Shown piece after piece: positions 36,555-45,759 of a DNA stretch of 64,000 nt. Positions within the stretch are counted from its first letter, which is position 1. The number at the start of each line of letters is the position of its first letter. The stretch covers positions 2,294,001 to 2,358,000 of the forward strand of contig CP110630.1 in assembly GCA_026210745.1 (NCBI GenBank), written 5' to 3'. Origin of the DNA: Exobasidium rhododendri. Lineage: Eukaryota > Basidiomycota > Exobasidiomycetes > Exobasidiales > Exobasidiaceae. A program made the translations under genes and the position numbers. The notes beneath the pieces are model-generated. The model worked only from the letters and a program-made list of their open reading frames with translations. It was not told the origin of the DNA and ran no database searches.

Positions 36555-38524
36555 GGACGCCACGGCGCTGCGGGGGAGATCGTGTGGGCGAGTGGACAGT
36601 GTAGCAGAGGAGACAGTGAAGTAAAGAGACCTGATCTCATGAGTCGTAACAAGGCGTGACCCAAAAGAAGGCGGCTTCCACGCATGCCTCTAATTTAATC
36701 TTACGTTCTTCTCACTTAGTCTATTTTGGCTCCTCGACGATGCCTCCGTGCATAAAATTAAACATCAAATATTTCCTCGATCTCGGTCGATTCTCAGGCC
36801 CACGTGGCCTCGTATGTTTCAGGTGGCGTTATCTCGGCTTACTTCTCCCCTTATCACCTTCAGCTCGATTGAACCACGGCAAGATGTGATCGCATAGACA
36901 TCCAGATGACTCTTCATATTTCGGTGTTTCATAGAGGTGGCCAGAGGAGTGGTTGTGGAAGTGGGAATTCATTCGACAGAAGAGCGCCTCATTATATATA
37001 CACGGCGCAACTCCTGACGAAGAACAAATTCGATCGTAAGTGCGCCTTAATCTGACCATCGTACGAGCCAGTGAAAGGGAGCCAAGCTTCAATGATCGGC
37101 ACTGGAAACACTCAATGATCGGCACTGGAAACACATGCTGTCGTGTAGTGCATGTAAGCCATTTTGCCCACTTGCAGCTGGAGATGCCCACCTGCAGCAG
37201 GAAAGTGACGATCATCTCCTTAGTGGAAATAGATACATGCGTCTTGGCACCCAAGAGGGTCCCCTCATCTGGACGACTTGCAATAGACAGTCGACTGGCA
37301 AGGGAGGGTCACTTGTATTACTTTGCATCATGAAGCAGCAGATTCTAGTCCCATCTGGATGCACTGCACCTCACACACACTTACATATGTGGGCACTACA
37401 AATGTTGTGATCTTAGAAAGAAAGACGATTTAGGCTCTTCTCCAAGGAGTACACGAGTAACACTTTCAGACCAACACTTCACTACACTCTTCTTTGACGC
37501 GTCGGGCCGCTTAGTGTCGTGTTGATTGCGGACTTTAATAAATCAATCAATTCCTGACTGATCTTCCCTATTGCTGTACCAATGTGTTTGTTCTGTTGAA
37601 AAATTAAAGCAAATGTCACAAAGTAAAAACAGAGAAAGGATACAGTGCGTGCATCTCCTATCCTTTTTCATCTGCTGAAGTCACTGCAGCAGCAGCTCCC
37701 TTTATGGCCCCTTCGCGGCTCTGATGTATGGGGGAGGTCCCATTGCTAGGGCCTGCGGACATAGGCGCGCAGTCTAGTGCTCGAAAGGCTCTGGGTTGGT
37801 CGATCCCCTTTGTCGTGCTCAGATATCGGCATGCAAATTCGACCCTTACCCTGCTACCGACTTTCGCACCCACTTTCTTGAATCAGATCACCTTCCTCCC
37901 GCTGAATCGGACTTTTCATCGCTGCTGTCAGGTCCACCTACCCTTGCTTTCGGTCTCCTCGCATCGCCCAGGCTGTGCTGCGGTGCCGACCCACGTCAAT
38001 TGCCTGCTCGCTCCGCCAGGTACATCTTAATTCAATCCAGATTGAGGTGGAGTTGAGCAGCAGGTTCAACACTCGACGCCTTTAGGTGAAAGGAGGCTTG
38101 ACGAAAGCTTCACCCGATATCTCCTTTCCCTAAATCTTCTATCTCTCTCACCTTCGCTTTGGAGGGCGACGCAGGAAGTGGCTAGAGCAGCCCCGTACCT
38201 TGCTCCAATCCACCTTTCAAAGTCGCTTCAGCACTTCCAATGCAAGCATCAAAGTCTACTCCGTAATATTGACTAGCTATATACTTTCTTCCTCCCATCC
38301 TCACCCGATTTTCTACCTTTCGGTGTTTGTTCTCACTCGGGAGCCTCACATTCACCCCTGCTTATTCTTCCTCCCGACACATCGATATCGACCGACTCAA
38401 CGCTCAATTTTTGGCAGCAAGGCTGGACATCGATAACTTTAGCTTGTCCTGACAGAGACTCTCGTGATTCGTTCAAAGTTGTCTGCTGTTTTGCAGTCTC
38501 AGTCTATCTAAGCAACAGGATACT
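36555..38524. promoter_or_regulatory. Long divergent intergenic region (about 2 kb)
   Basis: This is the longest gene-free stretch inside the window. It must hold two divergent promoters and probably a long leader of the 590-aa gene. Open frames here (such as 36829-37254 minus) lack conserved content. A 23-bp perfect tandem duplication lies at 37089-37134. A protein-coding gene with many tiny exons or a non-coding RNA cannot be ruled out. Confidence 0.45.
37089..37134. repeat. Perfect 23-bp tandem duplication
   Basis: Two adjacent copies of a 23-base unit beginning TCAATGATCGGCACTGG and ending AAACAC. No third copy is visible nearby. It lies in the 2-kb divergent spacer, so it may be a doubled binding site or a chance slip duplication. 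Confidence 0.9.
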
Positions 38525-40453
38525 ATGGCCACCTCCTCCCGACGAACCTCCATCTCGACTGGCTCACAAGTGAACGGATCCCGGCCACCACCGAATGGAA
38601 CGTATATCACTTCATCACAGACTCATCCTTTCAACTCTCGAGCGTTAAGTTCTCAATCTCATCACCATTTCCCTCTTAGCAATAGTAACCCTGCTCTGCT
38701 CAACACTGAATTGCGTGCTCAAGCACGCAAAGAGAGGGAAGCAACGAGGGAGCGGAGCAAAGAGAAGCTTCAACAGCCATCGTTAGCGATATCGGCATCA
38801 GTTTCAGTCCACAGCGGCTTCAACAATCGAGAGAGGAGCTCTTCAGTGGTATCGAGCCAGCAGCATGGGGACAGAAAGATGAGCCCAAGCAGAGGCTTGT
38901 CGAGAAAGGTCATCAGTCGAAATGCAACGTCGAGACTTGGTCAAAGGAATTCTACTGCGGGTATCAGTAATGAGAATCAACCTCCTTTCACTGCTCAACA
39001 GCATTTCGGAGAAGGCCGAACGCCTCTTCAGGCAACTTATGCTGCTTCACAAGAGCGACAGGGCCTCTTCGCCATGGATGATATCATGTCTCAGCGGCAA
39101 CCTTTTGGGAATCTGGCTAGTCGCATACCCAGCCCGCCAAAAGGAGACGAGAGAAAGGTGAGGAAAGAAAAGAAGCTGCTATTCATCGCATTTGTGTGAC
39201 CTGACCAATCATGGTCATCTGCTCCAACCCTTGTCAGTCTGAATTTGACTCCTTGCAGACTGCTTGCTTTGTCAAATACTACTATGACATGGTCGAAAAG
39301 TGTCATAGTTGGCAGAAGTATGCTACCAGTATGAAAGCAAGGGTGAGGCAACCGAGCGACTTGACCTTCTCCTTCTCTCAATGAGGCTGCTAACTTTTCC
39401 TGTTGATCGACTCTACAGGCAGAAGCACTTGAGATCGAAAATCGTGTACTCAAGGATATCAACGAGAAGCAGGGACGGGATATTCAATCACTTGAGTCAC
39501 TTGTCGCTTCTCAAAGTGTGTCACACCGAGGTGAGGGCATGACCAGCGCAAGCAGTAGTTGCAGCGAGGTAGACAGTCCCAACGGCTCCATCAATCGAGG
39601 AGAGAGCGCTCTTAGTGAGACGTTGACGGTCACGAGGGAACACACCGGAGAAAGCTTCGAGCAAACGAGACGGCTTCGGAAGGTAAGTATAAGCCAGCAG
39701 CAGCAGCTACAGTATCTTCAAGCACGTATCCACAAGAACATCAATACAGGACAGGGAAATTTCACAAGTGGCTTGTTCGACAGTCGACCTAGCTCTCGAA
39801 TGAGCAACTATGGAGGAGTGCGAGGAAAGCTGAGAAGTAGAGCCGGCAGTCAGACGGTTCACGACTTGATCCCCATAGCGATGGACGACGTTTTCAGTAG
39901 TCCAGGTGATGAAAGTGACTCCATCAAGCGAGCAGAGTCGATGCCTGCACTAGCCATGGATATCAACAATAGTCACAGTGGCGTATCCGATCTTTCCGAT
40001 TGCAAATCCGGCGACGGTAGTTCACTCGCCAAGGCTACTTCCGCGCCACAAGAGACGATACTTTACCAGCAGCAGCAGCAACAACAACAACAGCCGCGGG
40101 AAGCCGATCAATCTGGCTCCTTTACCGACTCTGATCCAAAGGGCGCTCATCGACGACTCTACATTCGACTGAGGGATGAATTAGAAGCGGCTGACTTGGT
40201 TCGATTCGAGCGCTACGTCCATCGATATGACGCTCTGGAGATTGGAATCGACGGTTCAAGAGGTATCATCAACAGAGTAAAAAGATTGTTGCTGCCAGAA
40301 GAGTTGGTACGTTCAAAAGCACCTCTAGCAGAACGGTATCGATTTCGAAAAGAGCTGGCGAGGGAGTTTGAAAGGATCGTCAGAGAGGATGCCATACCAA
40401 AGGAAGGCGATAGCGACTCCTTGCAGTACTCTGCCTCCGACTCAGGCTTCTAG
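38525..40453 (+). CDS. Uncharacterised 590-aa protein with polyQ and coiled-coil segment
   Basis: Exons 38525-39157, 39238-39342 and 39419-40453. I do not recognise a family. The N-terminal 210 residues are Ser/Arg/Gln-rich and disordered. A likely ordered part starts in exon 2 (TACFVKYYYDMVEKCHSWQ) and continues in exon 3 as a probable coiled coil (AEALEIENRVLKDINEKQG). A Gln run is encoded near 40069-40093 by CAG/CAA codons. The last 100 residues (from RRLYIRLRDELEAADL) are charged, helical-looking and well ordered, the best candidate for a conserved domain. Cytoskeletal or scaffold roles are possible from composition only. Introns have good GT-AG sites and keep the frame. Confidence 0.72.
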
Positions 40454-41345
40454 CGCTCTTTATTAGCGCAGCAATTGTACACATCGTCCTTTCTTCCCAC
40501 CCCTTCATGGCGTCGGTCTTGTTGAAATTTCCCCCTTCAATCTCCCCCGAATTACTCTGGTCAGCTCTTCTCGCCTGCCACTCAAACGATCTTTTCTCTC
40601 CTTCCCCCCATGAGCATCCTTATGTTCACTTTTCCCTTTTTTTTGATAATTATTACACATGCACAACTTCCTCTTCTGACAGGCTCGCGGAGTAGGGTGT
40701 ATCAGTCCATCTTACTGGCGTGCCCTCCTGCCGCCTTCTCTGTTCTTCACACGAATGAAAGTGCCATGACGAAAAGCACCCTTCGGAAGTCGTCGCTCGT
40801 GAATGTTGTCAAAGACAGTTGTATTTGGGTACAGAGAATACCTGCCACGGCAACAGGATAGGGGAAGAGTGAAGACAGGGGGCTGTGAGTGGGCAAATAA
40901 GATTACAACAAAGTGACTTGGGGCAGAGATAGGAGTGTTTGAGTATAGGGGGGAGGATGTATTGAGCCTTCACCGTCTTCCTTTGAGAGGGTGACGGCAG
41001 ATTAGAAAAGGGTAGAAATAGGAGAACTTGCTTCAGAGAAGCTTGTCTCAACCATGCCTTGCCTTTTGCAGGTCCATCTCGTTCAGGCTATTCGTCAGCT
41101 ATGTAAATTGACATTGACAGAGCTTCGTAAAGTTCTTTCAGACTGACAGCCGGCTGCTAGATGCTGGATCGGAGTGCTTAGAACTGAGATGTCCCATAGC
41201 CTTGAGCTGAAGAAGAGGTGACGACCAAAGAAGGCTTGATCGACTCGGAAGAGTCTGCAATCATTGAATGCTGTGGTCGCAGTCTATTTGTGGTTGTTTA
41301 GTGTATCCTTACGGCAAGAGGTGTTGGCGGCTCCGTCAAAAGGGG
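40454..41345. other. Tail-to-tail intergenic region
   Basis: About 890 bp between the 590-aa gene (+) and the 158-aa orphan (-). Short frames occur on both strands, but none is convincing. It should hold both 3' UTRs. Confidence 0.45.
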
Positions 41346-41822
41346 TCACTTGTTATTAGGCTCAGAAGAGAACGTTGAGGAGGTGAATGAGAACGCAGAG
41401 GCGTCGTCTTTGAAAACCGTATCTTGATTATTTGATACGAGAGTCTCCAAGCTGTTATTCTTCCGACCTAGTGCACATTTAATGCTCGAAGTTTCTCTTT
41501 GACAACAGGCTCTTTTGGTGTCCTTGTCTCGAGTGGTGGTGTTGCAACCATCCATAGCGAATCCATTAGCATTCTTAAGAGACTTCTCCACCTCGGGTGA
41601 AACGACAAAATCTCTTGCAAATTGATTTTGCTCAGCAGTAGCAGTGGTAGTCTTCCTGTTCGACTTCTTACCCTTAGTAGAAAGGTAGCCACCATTCCCA
41701 AATAGCGGTCGAGCACCGGGAGCTAAAGAAAAGTCCCAGAATTTGGTGTTGCCTTCGGAAGACGACTTGGAGTCACTGACATCGACTGTCATTGTCATCG
41801 TTTGTTGCATTGGAGTAAGCAT
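41346..41822 (-). CDS. Small orphan protein, 158 aa
   Basis: Single open frame with ATG at 41822. The product starts MLTPMQQTMTMTVDVSDSKS and is Ser/Thr/Asn/Lys-rich, with four Cys in a short region (CNTTT... to CALGRK). It has no signal peptide and no domain that I recognise. A consensus TATA box lies 117 bp upstream, with CT- and CA-rich leader-like sequence between, which favours a real transcribed gene. It follows TFIIF alpha on the same strand, 730 bp from its stop. It could instead be an exon of a longer spliced gene; support is moderate. Confidence 0.45.
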   Translation of the reverse strand: MLTPMQQTMTMTVDVSDSKSSSEGNTKFWDFSLAPGARPLFGNGGYLSTKGKKSNRKTTTATAEQNQFARDFVVSPEVEKSLKNANGFAMDGCNTTTRDKDTKRACCQRETSSIKCALGRKNNSLETLVSNNQDTVFKDDASAFSFTSSTFSSEPNNK

Positions 41823-42552
41823 GTTAGTAGGATGTGTGTGTTTGTGGGGCTAGGGAGCTGACTTGTATGAAAGGAGTAGCGGTAGTGATGGCTCTTATTG
41901 TGTGAGGACCGGTCACAGCATCGAGACCGAACGCTTGTCTTATATAGATGTCATCCTTCTCTGCCCCCTCTCCCTTTCCTCTCCCCCTCCCTCCTCTCAT
42001 GACCGAGCACCTACTGTGTCGTCTACATCCTGTGCTGAAGCTGAGTCACACATTCACGCATACTTGGTTTTGCGCTGCCCACTTTCCCAGGAGACAATTT
42101 CAATTCTCTCTCTCTCTTGGAACAGCCTGAATTAGAACGACTAGAACGGCGAAAGCCACTGCTCCTAGCATACGCTGTCAACATCAACATTTCGAGGTAT
42201 GACTCTTCTGCCCTCATTCGAGTCATAGGGCGGTCTAATCCTTGCCACTCGACTTTCGTTCAGGGTTGATATAAATATACTAGTAAACTTTAAACTTCGA
42301 TACAATTCAGACCGATCGTCTTACAGCGCGCTTGAGTATCTCAAGGGGTGATTTTGGCCCTTAGCGCAGAAGCTGAGTCGAGTCACAAAATCTTCTTTAC
42401 GTAAGGTCAGTTGCGGGGAGTACGCATCATATTCTATCTTCCCTTGCGCAGCAGCCGGAGCGTAGACGGGGAGACGGGGGGAAGGGGGGGGGGGGAAAGT
42501 GACATACAACAAGTAGAGCAATCGAGATCGGGACTGGGCAAAGGGTGTCACG
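41823..42552. other. Intergenic region between TFIIF alpha and the 158-aa orphan
   Basis: About 730 bp. It holds the 3' UTR of TFIIF alpha, including a run of 12 G on the + strand at 42484-42495 (C run in the transcript). It also holds the promoter of the orphan gene. A short minus frame at 42100-42171 encodes a hydrophobic leader-like peptide but cannot be joined to the orphan. Confidence 0.45.
41939..41946 (-). promoter_or_regulatory. TATA box (TATATAAG)
   Basis: On the minus strand the octamer TATATAAG lies 117 bp before the ATG at 41822. That leaves room for a start site about 30 bp on and a short leader rich in C and A. It is a textbook TATA element, but no transcript data are available here. 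Confidence 0.5.
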
Positions 42553-45278
42553 TCAGTCCACCAGGCCTGGCTTGACGTTGAGAATCTTTTGAGGGTTGTT
42601 GGTGTCCAGCACTCGTGTGACAGCCTTGGTGAAGTTCTTCATACTATCGGCCGAGGTCAACTTTGACTTGAAGTGTCCGATGAGCTCTTTCGCTGTACGA
42701 GCTTTGCCGTTCCGAACCAAGTTTATGATCTCCATCTCTAGCTCGCTTGGCGGTGCAATGGCCGGATTCCGTCCACCTGGACGAGATGGTGACGCAGATC
42801 GAGGCGAAGGCGAGGTAGATTGTTGGGTCGACGTACGAGGTCGCTTGCCGTTGTTGTTGTTGTTGTTGCTATTAGAATTGCTACTCGAATCAGACTTCCG
42901 CTTCAGAGACGCCGAGGTGTTTGCATCTATTGGACTACCAGACCGACTGTCTTTTCGACTGCTATTAGTGCTATGGCGATTGGGACTCGTCGCCCTTTGA
43001 GCTGCAGTTGCGTGGCCAGCTCCTGGTCTGTGGAGTCCTTGACTGTTTGGCAAAGGAGCTGACTTTGTCGTCATGGAAGAGGGAGTAGAGATTGCTGCTG
43101 GACTGACCCCTCTAGACTGATCATTGGACACGTCACCTTCTGTCTTTACCACGCCATTCTTTGCCGCTTCCTTCGCTTCCCTTTCTCGTTCTTCTCTCAC
43201 TCTCCGCAAAGCTTCCTCGGGATTCGCCATCACACTATTCTCCCCTTCGTCGGATGAATCTTCACTTCCGTACGGGTTCCGGTCCTCGTCATCATCATCG
43301 TATACGTCGTTCCCTTCCCTTCTTGCCAAGGCCTTCATGATCTTCTTCATTTGCTTTCCGCTTCCAGTCAAAGCATCATCTTCTCCCCTGCGATTTCGAC
43401 TTCTGCCCCGTTCATCAAACAGATCGTCATCGTTGTCATCTTCCTCCTTTTCTTGCTCTTCTGCTCTTGCCATTTCACTTTTGATCTTTTGCTCCAATTC
43501 CTTCGTCTCTTCTTCTCCCATAGCATAGTCATCTCCCTCATTCCTTTCTTCATCATCGGCAAAGTCTTCTTCAAAAGCTAGCTCTGCATACGTTCCTTCT
43601 TCTTGCTTGATTCTCGTCCCTCTTGCCGAACTGCCTCCCACAGCCATCAAATTGTTCCTTCTAGCATAGCTATCCCGATCGTACATGCTCGCCAAATGAA
43701 AGTTATTGCTGCTGCCCTTACTGCCTCGACCTTTAGAGCCCGGCAGGGAGATTCCCCTGCTCTGTGAGAGTGAAGTGATGAATTCTTGATCTTCTTCTTC
43801 ATTCTTGGCTCGTGTCTGCCGAGACACAACCGGCCCCCTTCCGTCGACGTTTCGCGACAGGTACTTGCTAATTCCTTCGCCTGCCTGTGCCTTTTGATGC
43901 CTTTCGTACTGCGTTGGGGTGCGAAAGGAAAAGCGAAGAAGGTCAGCAAATAAGCCCTCTCCAGACAGTCCGTGCGAATCATCATCAACAACAACACTCA
44001 CAGCCTTTTCGGCTTCCTCCCAGCTGAGATTATTGGCATAAGCCGGCTTTTGCAGGAACTTGTACATTCTCCCAACGGGCACTACTCGAAAGCCACCCTG
44101 GTTCCGCTCATCAAAGATCAAGAGAGCATGCGACATTGCACCTCCGGAAGACGTACTAGCACTTGCATGAGCTTCTCCTTCTAATTTTCCAATCCAAGGC
44201 GCATGATTATGCTTTGTTGCACTGTCTTTCTGCAATTCCTTGTCTTCTTTCTCTTCTGCCACTGTCTCTTCCTTTTTCACTTCGTCTTCCTCCTTCTTTA
44301 CAGTAATTTCACCCGCTTTTGATGATCTACTCGGAAACTGACCACCTTCTTTTCGAATCTTGATACCTTCCTGTAGCGCCTTGATACCCCTTCTAGACTC
44401 TTTCCTTCTGCTTTCCCACTCTTTCCCAGTCTCATAGTCTTCCAAGATCCAAGGAAGAAGCTCTTCATTATGCGTCTTTCGTGCTACCGAAGAAGATTTG
44501 TACACTTCCCGAACTCGTTTCTGAAATAATCCGCTCTTTGCCCTAGTCGCAATATTCGATGTATTGCTTGGACCGATCAGAGAGGTGTCAGCGGTAGGAG
44601 CTCTATAAATGCATGCACAGAAAGAAGGAGACCGGACAAAGGTCAATAGCTGCATCATCATCATCCTCCGCCTCCACGATTGATTACAGCCTTTGGCACT
44701 TACTTCGGACCTTCCAGACGAGCCAGCAAACTTTCCACCTCGTTCACATCGTCATCTGGTCCTGGCCACAGCAGAGGAATCTTCTTCCTTGCTTCTGAAG
44801 GGAGTAGACTACTTGGAACATTCAGTTCCGACCCATCTTTTCTAGGAGGCACCAAAATTGGCTTTCCATATGAATCCAAGACTGGATCACCTTGAAGTGG
44901 TAATTCATCCTTAAGTCTGGGTGGCCATTTCCGGTTCAATTTAACGGGCCAAGGAAATTGTGTGGGATCTGAAGGGTCAATTTTGGTGAATGATGCTATC
45001 TTCATCAAGTGAAATTTGAAGTCATCCTTCAACGCAGAGCTGTATAGTGGAATATCTCGAAATGTCGTCGGTGGTGGGGGCGAAAGTCCTCGAGTGTTGG
45101 TCGATGTAGCTGCAATTTTGCTGTTGCTGGTGGTGTTACCACTGCCACTGCCGCTACCACCTTCTGCGCTTGCACCATAAGTAGCTGCTGCTTTGCTCAG
45201 ATTGTCGCCACCCTCTTTCTTCACCATTCCCTCCGACTTAATACCTGTGCTGCCCGCAGTCTTCATCTTCGCAGACAT
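42553..45278 (-). CDS. TFG1: TFIIF alpha subunit (Tfg1/RAP74)
   Basis: Exons 44704-45278, 44002-44602 and 42553-43908 give 843 residues. The N-terminal third has FRDIPLYSSALKDDFKFHL. The dimerisation region has APWIGKLEGEA (about 325), SHALLIFDE and GGFRVVPVGRMYKF, typical of RAP74/Tfg1. A long acidic and basic central region has Asp/Glu runs and an Asn run from AAC repeats. The C-terminus (about 770-843), with ARTAKELIGHFKSKL and ILNVKPGLVD, is the winged-helix domain that contacts the Pol II CTD phosphatase. TFIIF binds Pol II and stabilises the pre-initiation complex. The second intron, 43909-44001, is 93 nt, stop-free in frame; splicing restores WEEAEKAYERHQKA. The ATG at 45278 overlaps an ATG on the other strand; later in-frame ATGs exist. 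Confidence 0.92.
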
Positions 45279-45480
45279 GTCAGAAGCCGACGACAGTCTC
45301 TTAAGAGCTCGAGTCAGCTCTCGAACACGGAGACTAATCCCATTCTCCCCCCGCGCTACCGAACAAGAATCACCACTTCCAGAGGACGATCATTTAAAAC
45401 ACGTGCTCCTCAGAACTATTCTCAACTTCAACTTCAATAAGACACTGGAGAATATTGAAGGATTCGAGATGCTAGATTAA
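45277..45480 (+). CDS. Possible small protein, 67 aa, head-on with TFG1
   Basis: An ATG-led frame encoding MSEADDSLLRARVSSRTRRL and ending LLRTILNFNFNKTLENIEG before FEMLD. The first half is charged and polar, the second half looks like a regular helix or hairpin. I do not recognise the family. Its ATG shares the palindrome GACATGTC with the TFG1 ATG on the other strand, so the two frames overlap by 2 nt. Its promoter would then lie inside TFG1. It may be a real small gene, a terminal exon, or chance. Confidence 0.35.
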   Translation: MSEADDSLLRARVSSRTRRLIPFSPRATEQESPLPEDDHLKHVLLRTILNFNFNKTLENIEGFEMLD

Positions 45481-45759
45481 GTGCTGTTCATGAAAGGTAG
45501 TGTGATCGAGAAAGGTGAGAGGATTGGAGAGGGATAAGTGTGAAGGCGGGCTTGATAGGATTATCGAAACAATGAAGAAGAACAGAGAGAGAAAAAGAAA
45601 GACACACGAGATCGACGAATGAAAGTACAGTGTGAATGATCATGATCATGATTTTGAGTTTGATGAAAGGGTTTTTGATGACGAGAGAAAGAAGGGGGGG
45701 ATAAGAAGCCATAGTATATTCATGCTCATTTTTGTCGATGCGTAGCTGTATCACAGCGT

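Noticed and set aside
35980-36624. 214-aa + strand frame opposite the hybrid-binding/VOC gene
   Set aside because: It is a shadow of the Ser/Arg-rich N-terminus on the minus strand, with no domain or splice context.
36829-37254. 141-aa minus frame in the 2-kb spacer
   Set aside because: Composition is random-like, no domain, and it overlaps the tandem duplication. Kept only as a remote possibility.
42100-42171. Minus-strand frame MLGAVAFAVLVVLIQAVP..., like a signal peptide upstream of the 158-aa orphan
   Set aside because: It ends in a stop after 23 residues and has no good donor in frame to join the orphan. A TATA box lies between them.
42596-43528. Two 134-aa + strand frames inside TFIIF alpha
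   Set aside because: They are antisense readings of Glu/Asp/Lys-rich sequence, rich in Ser/Leu/Phe, without domain content.
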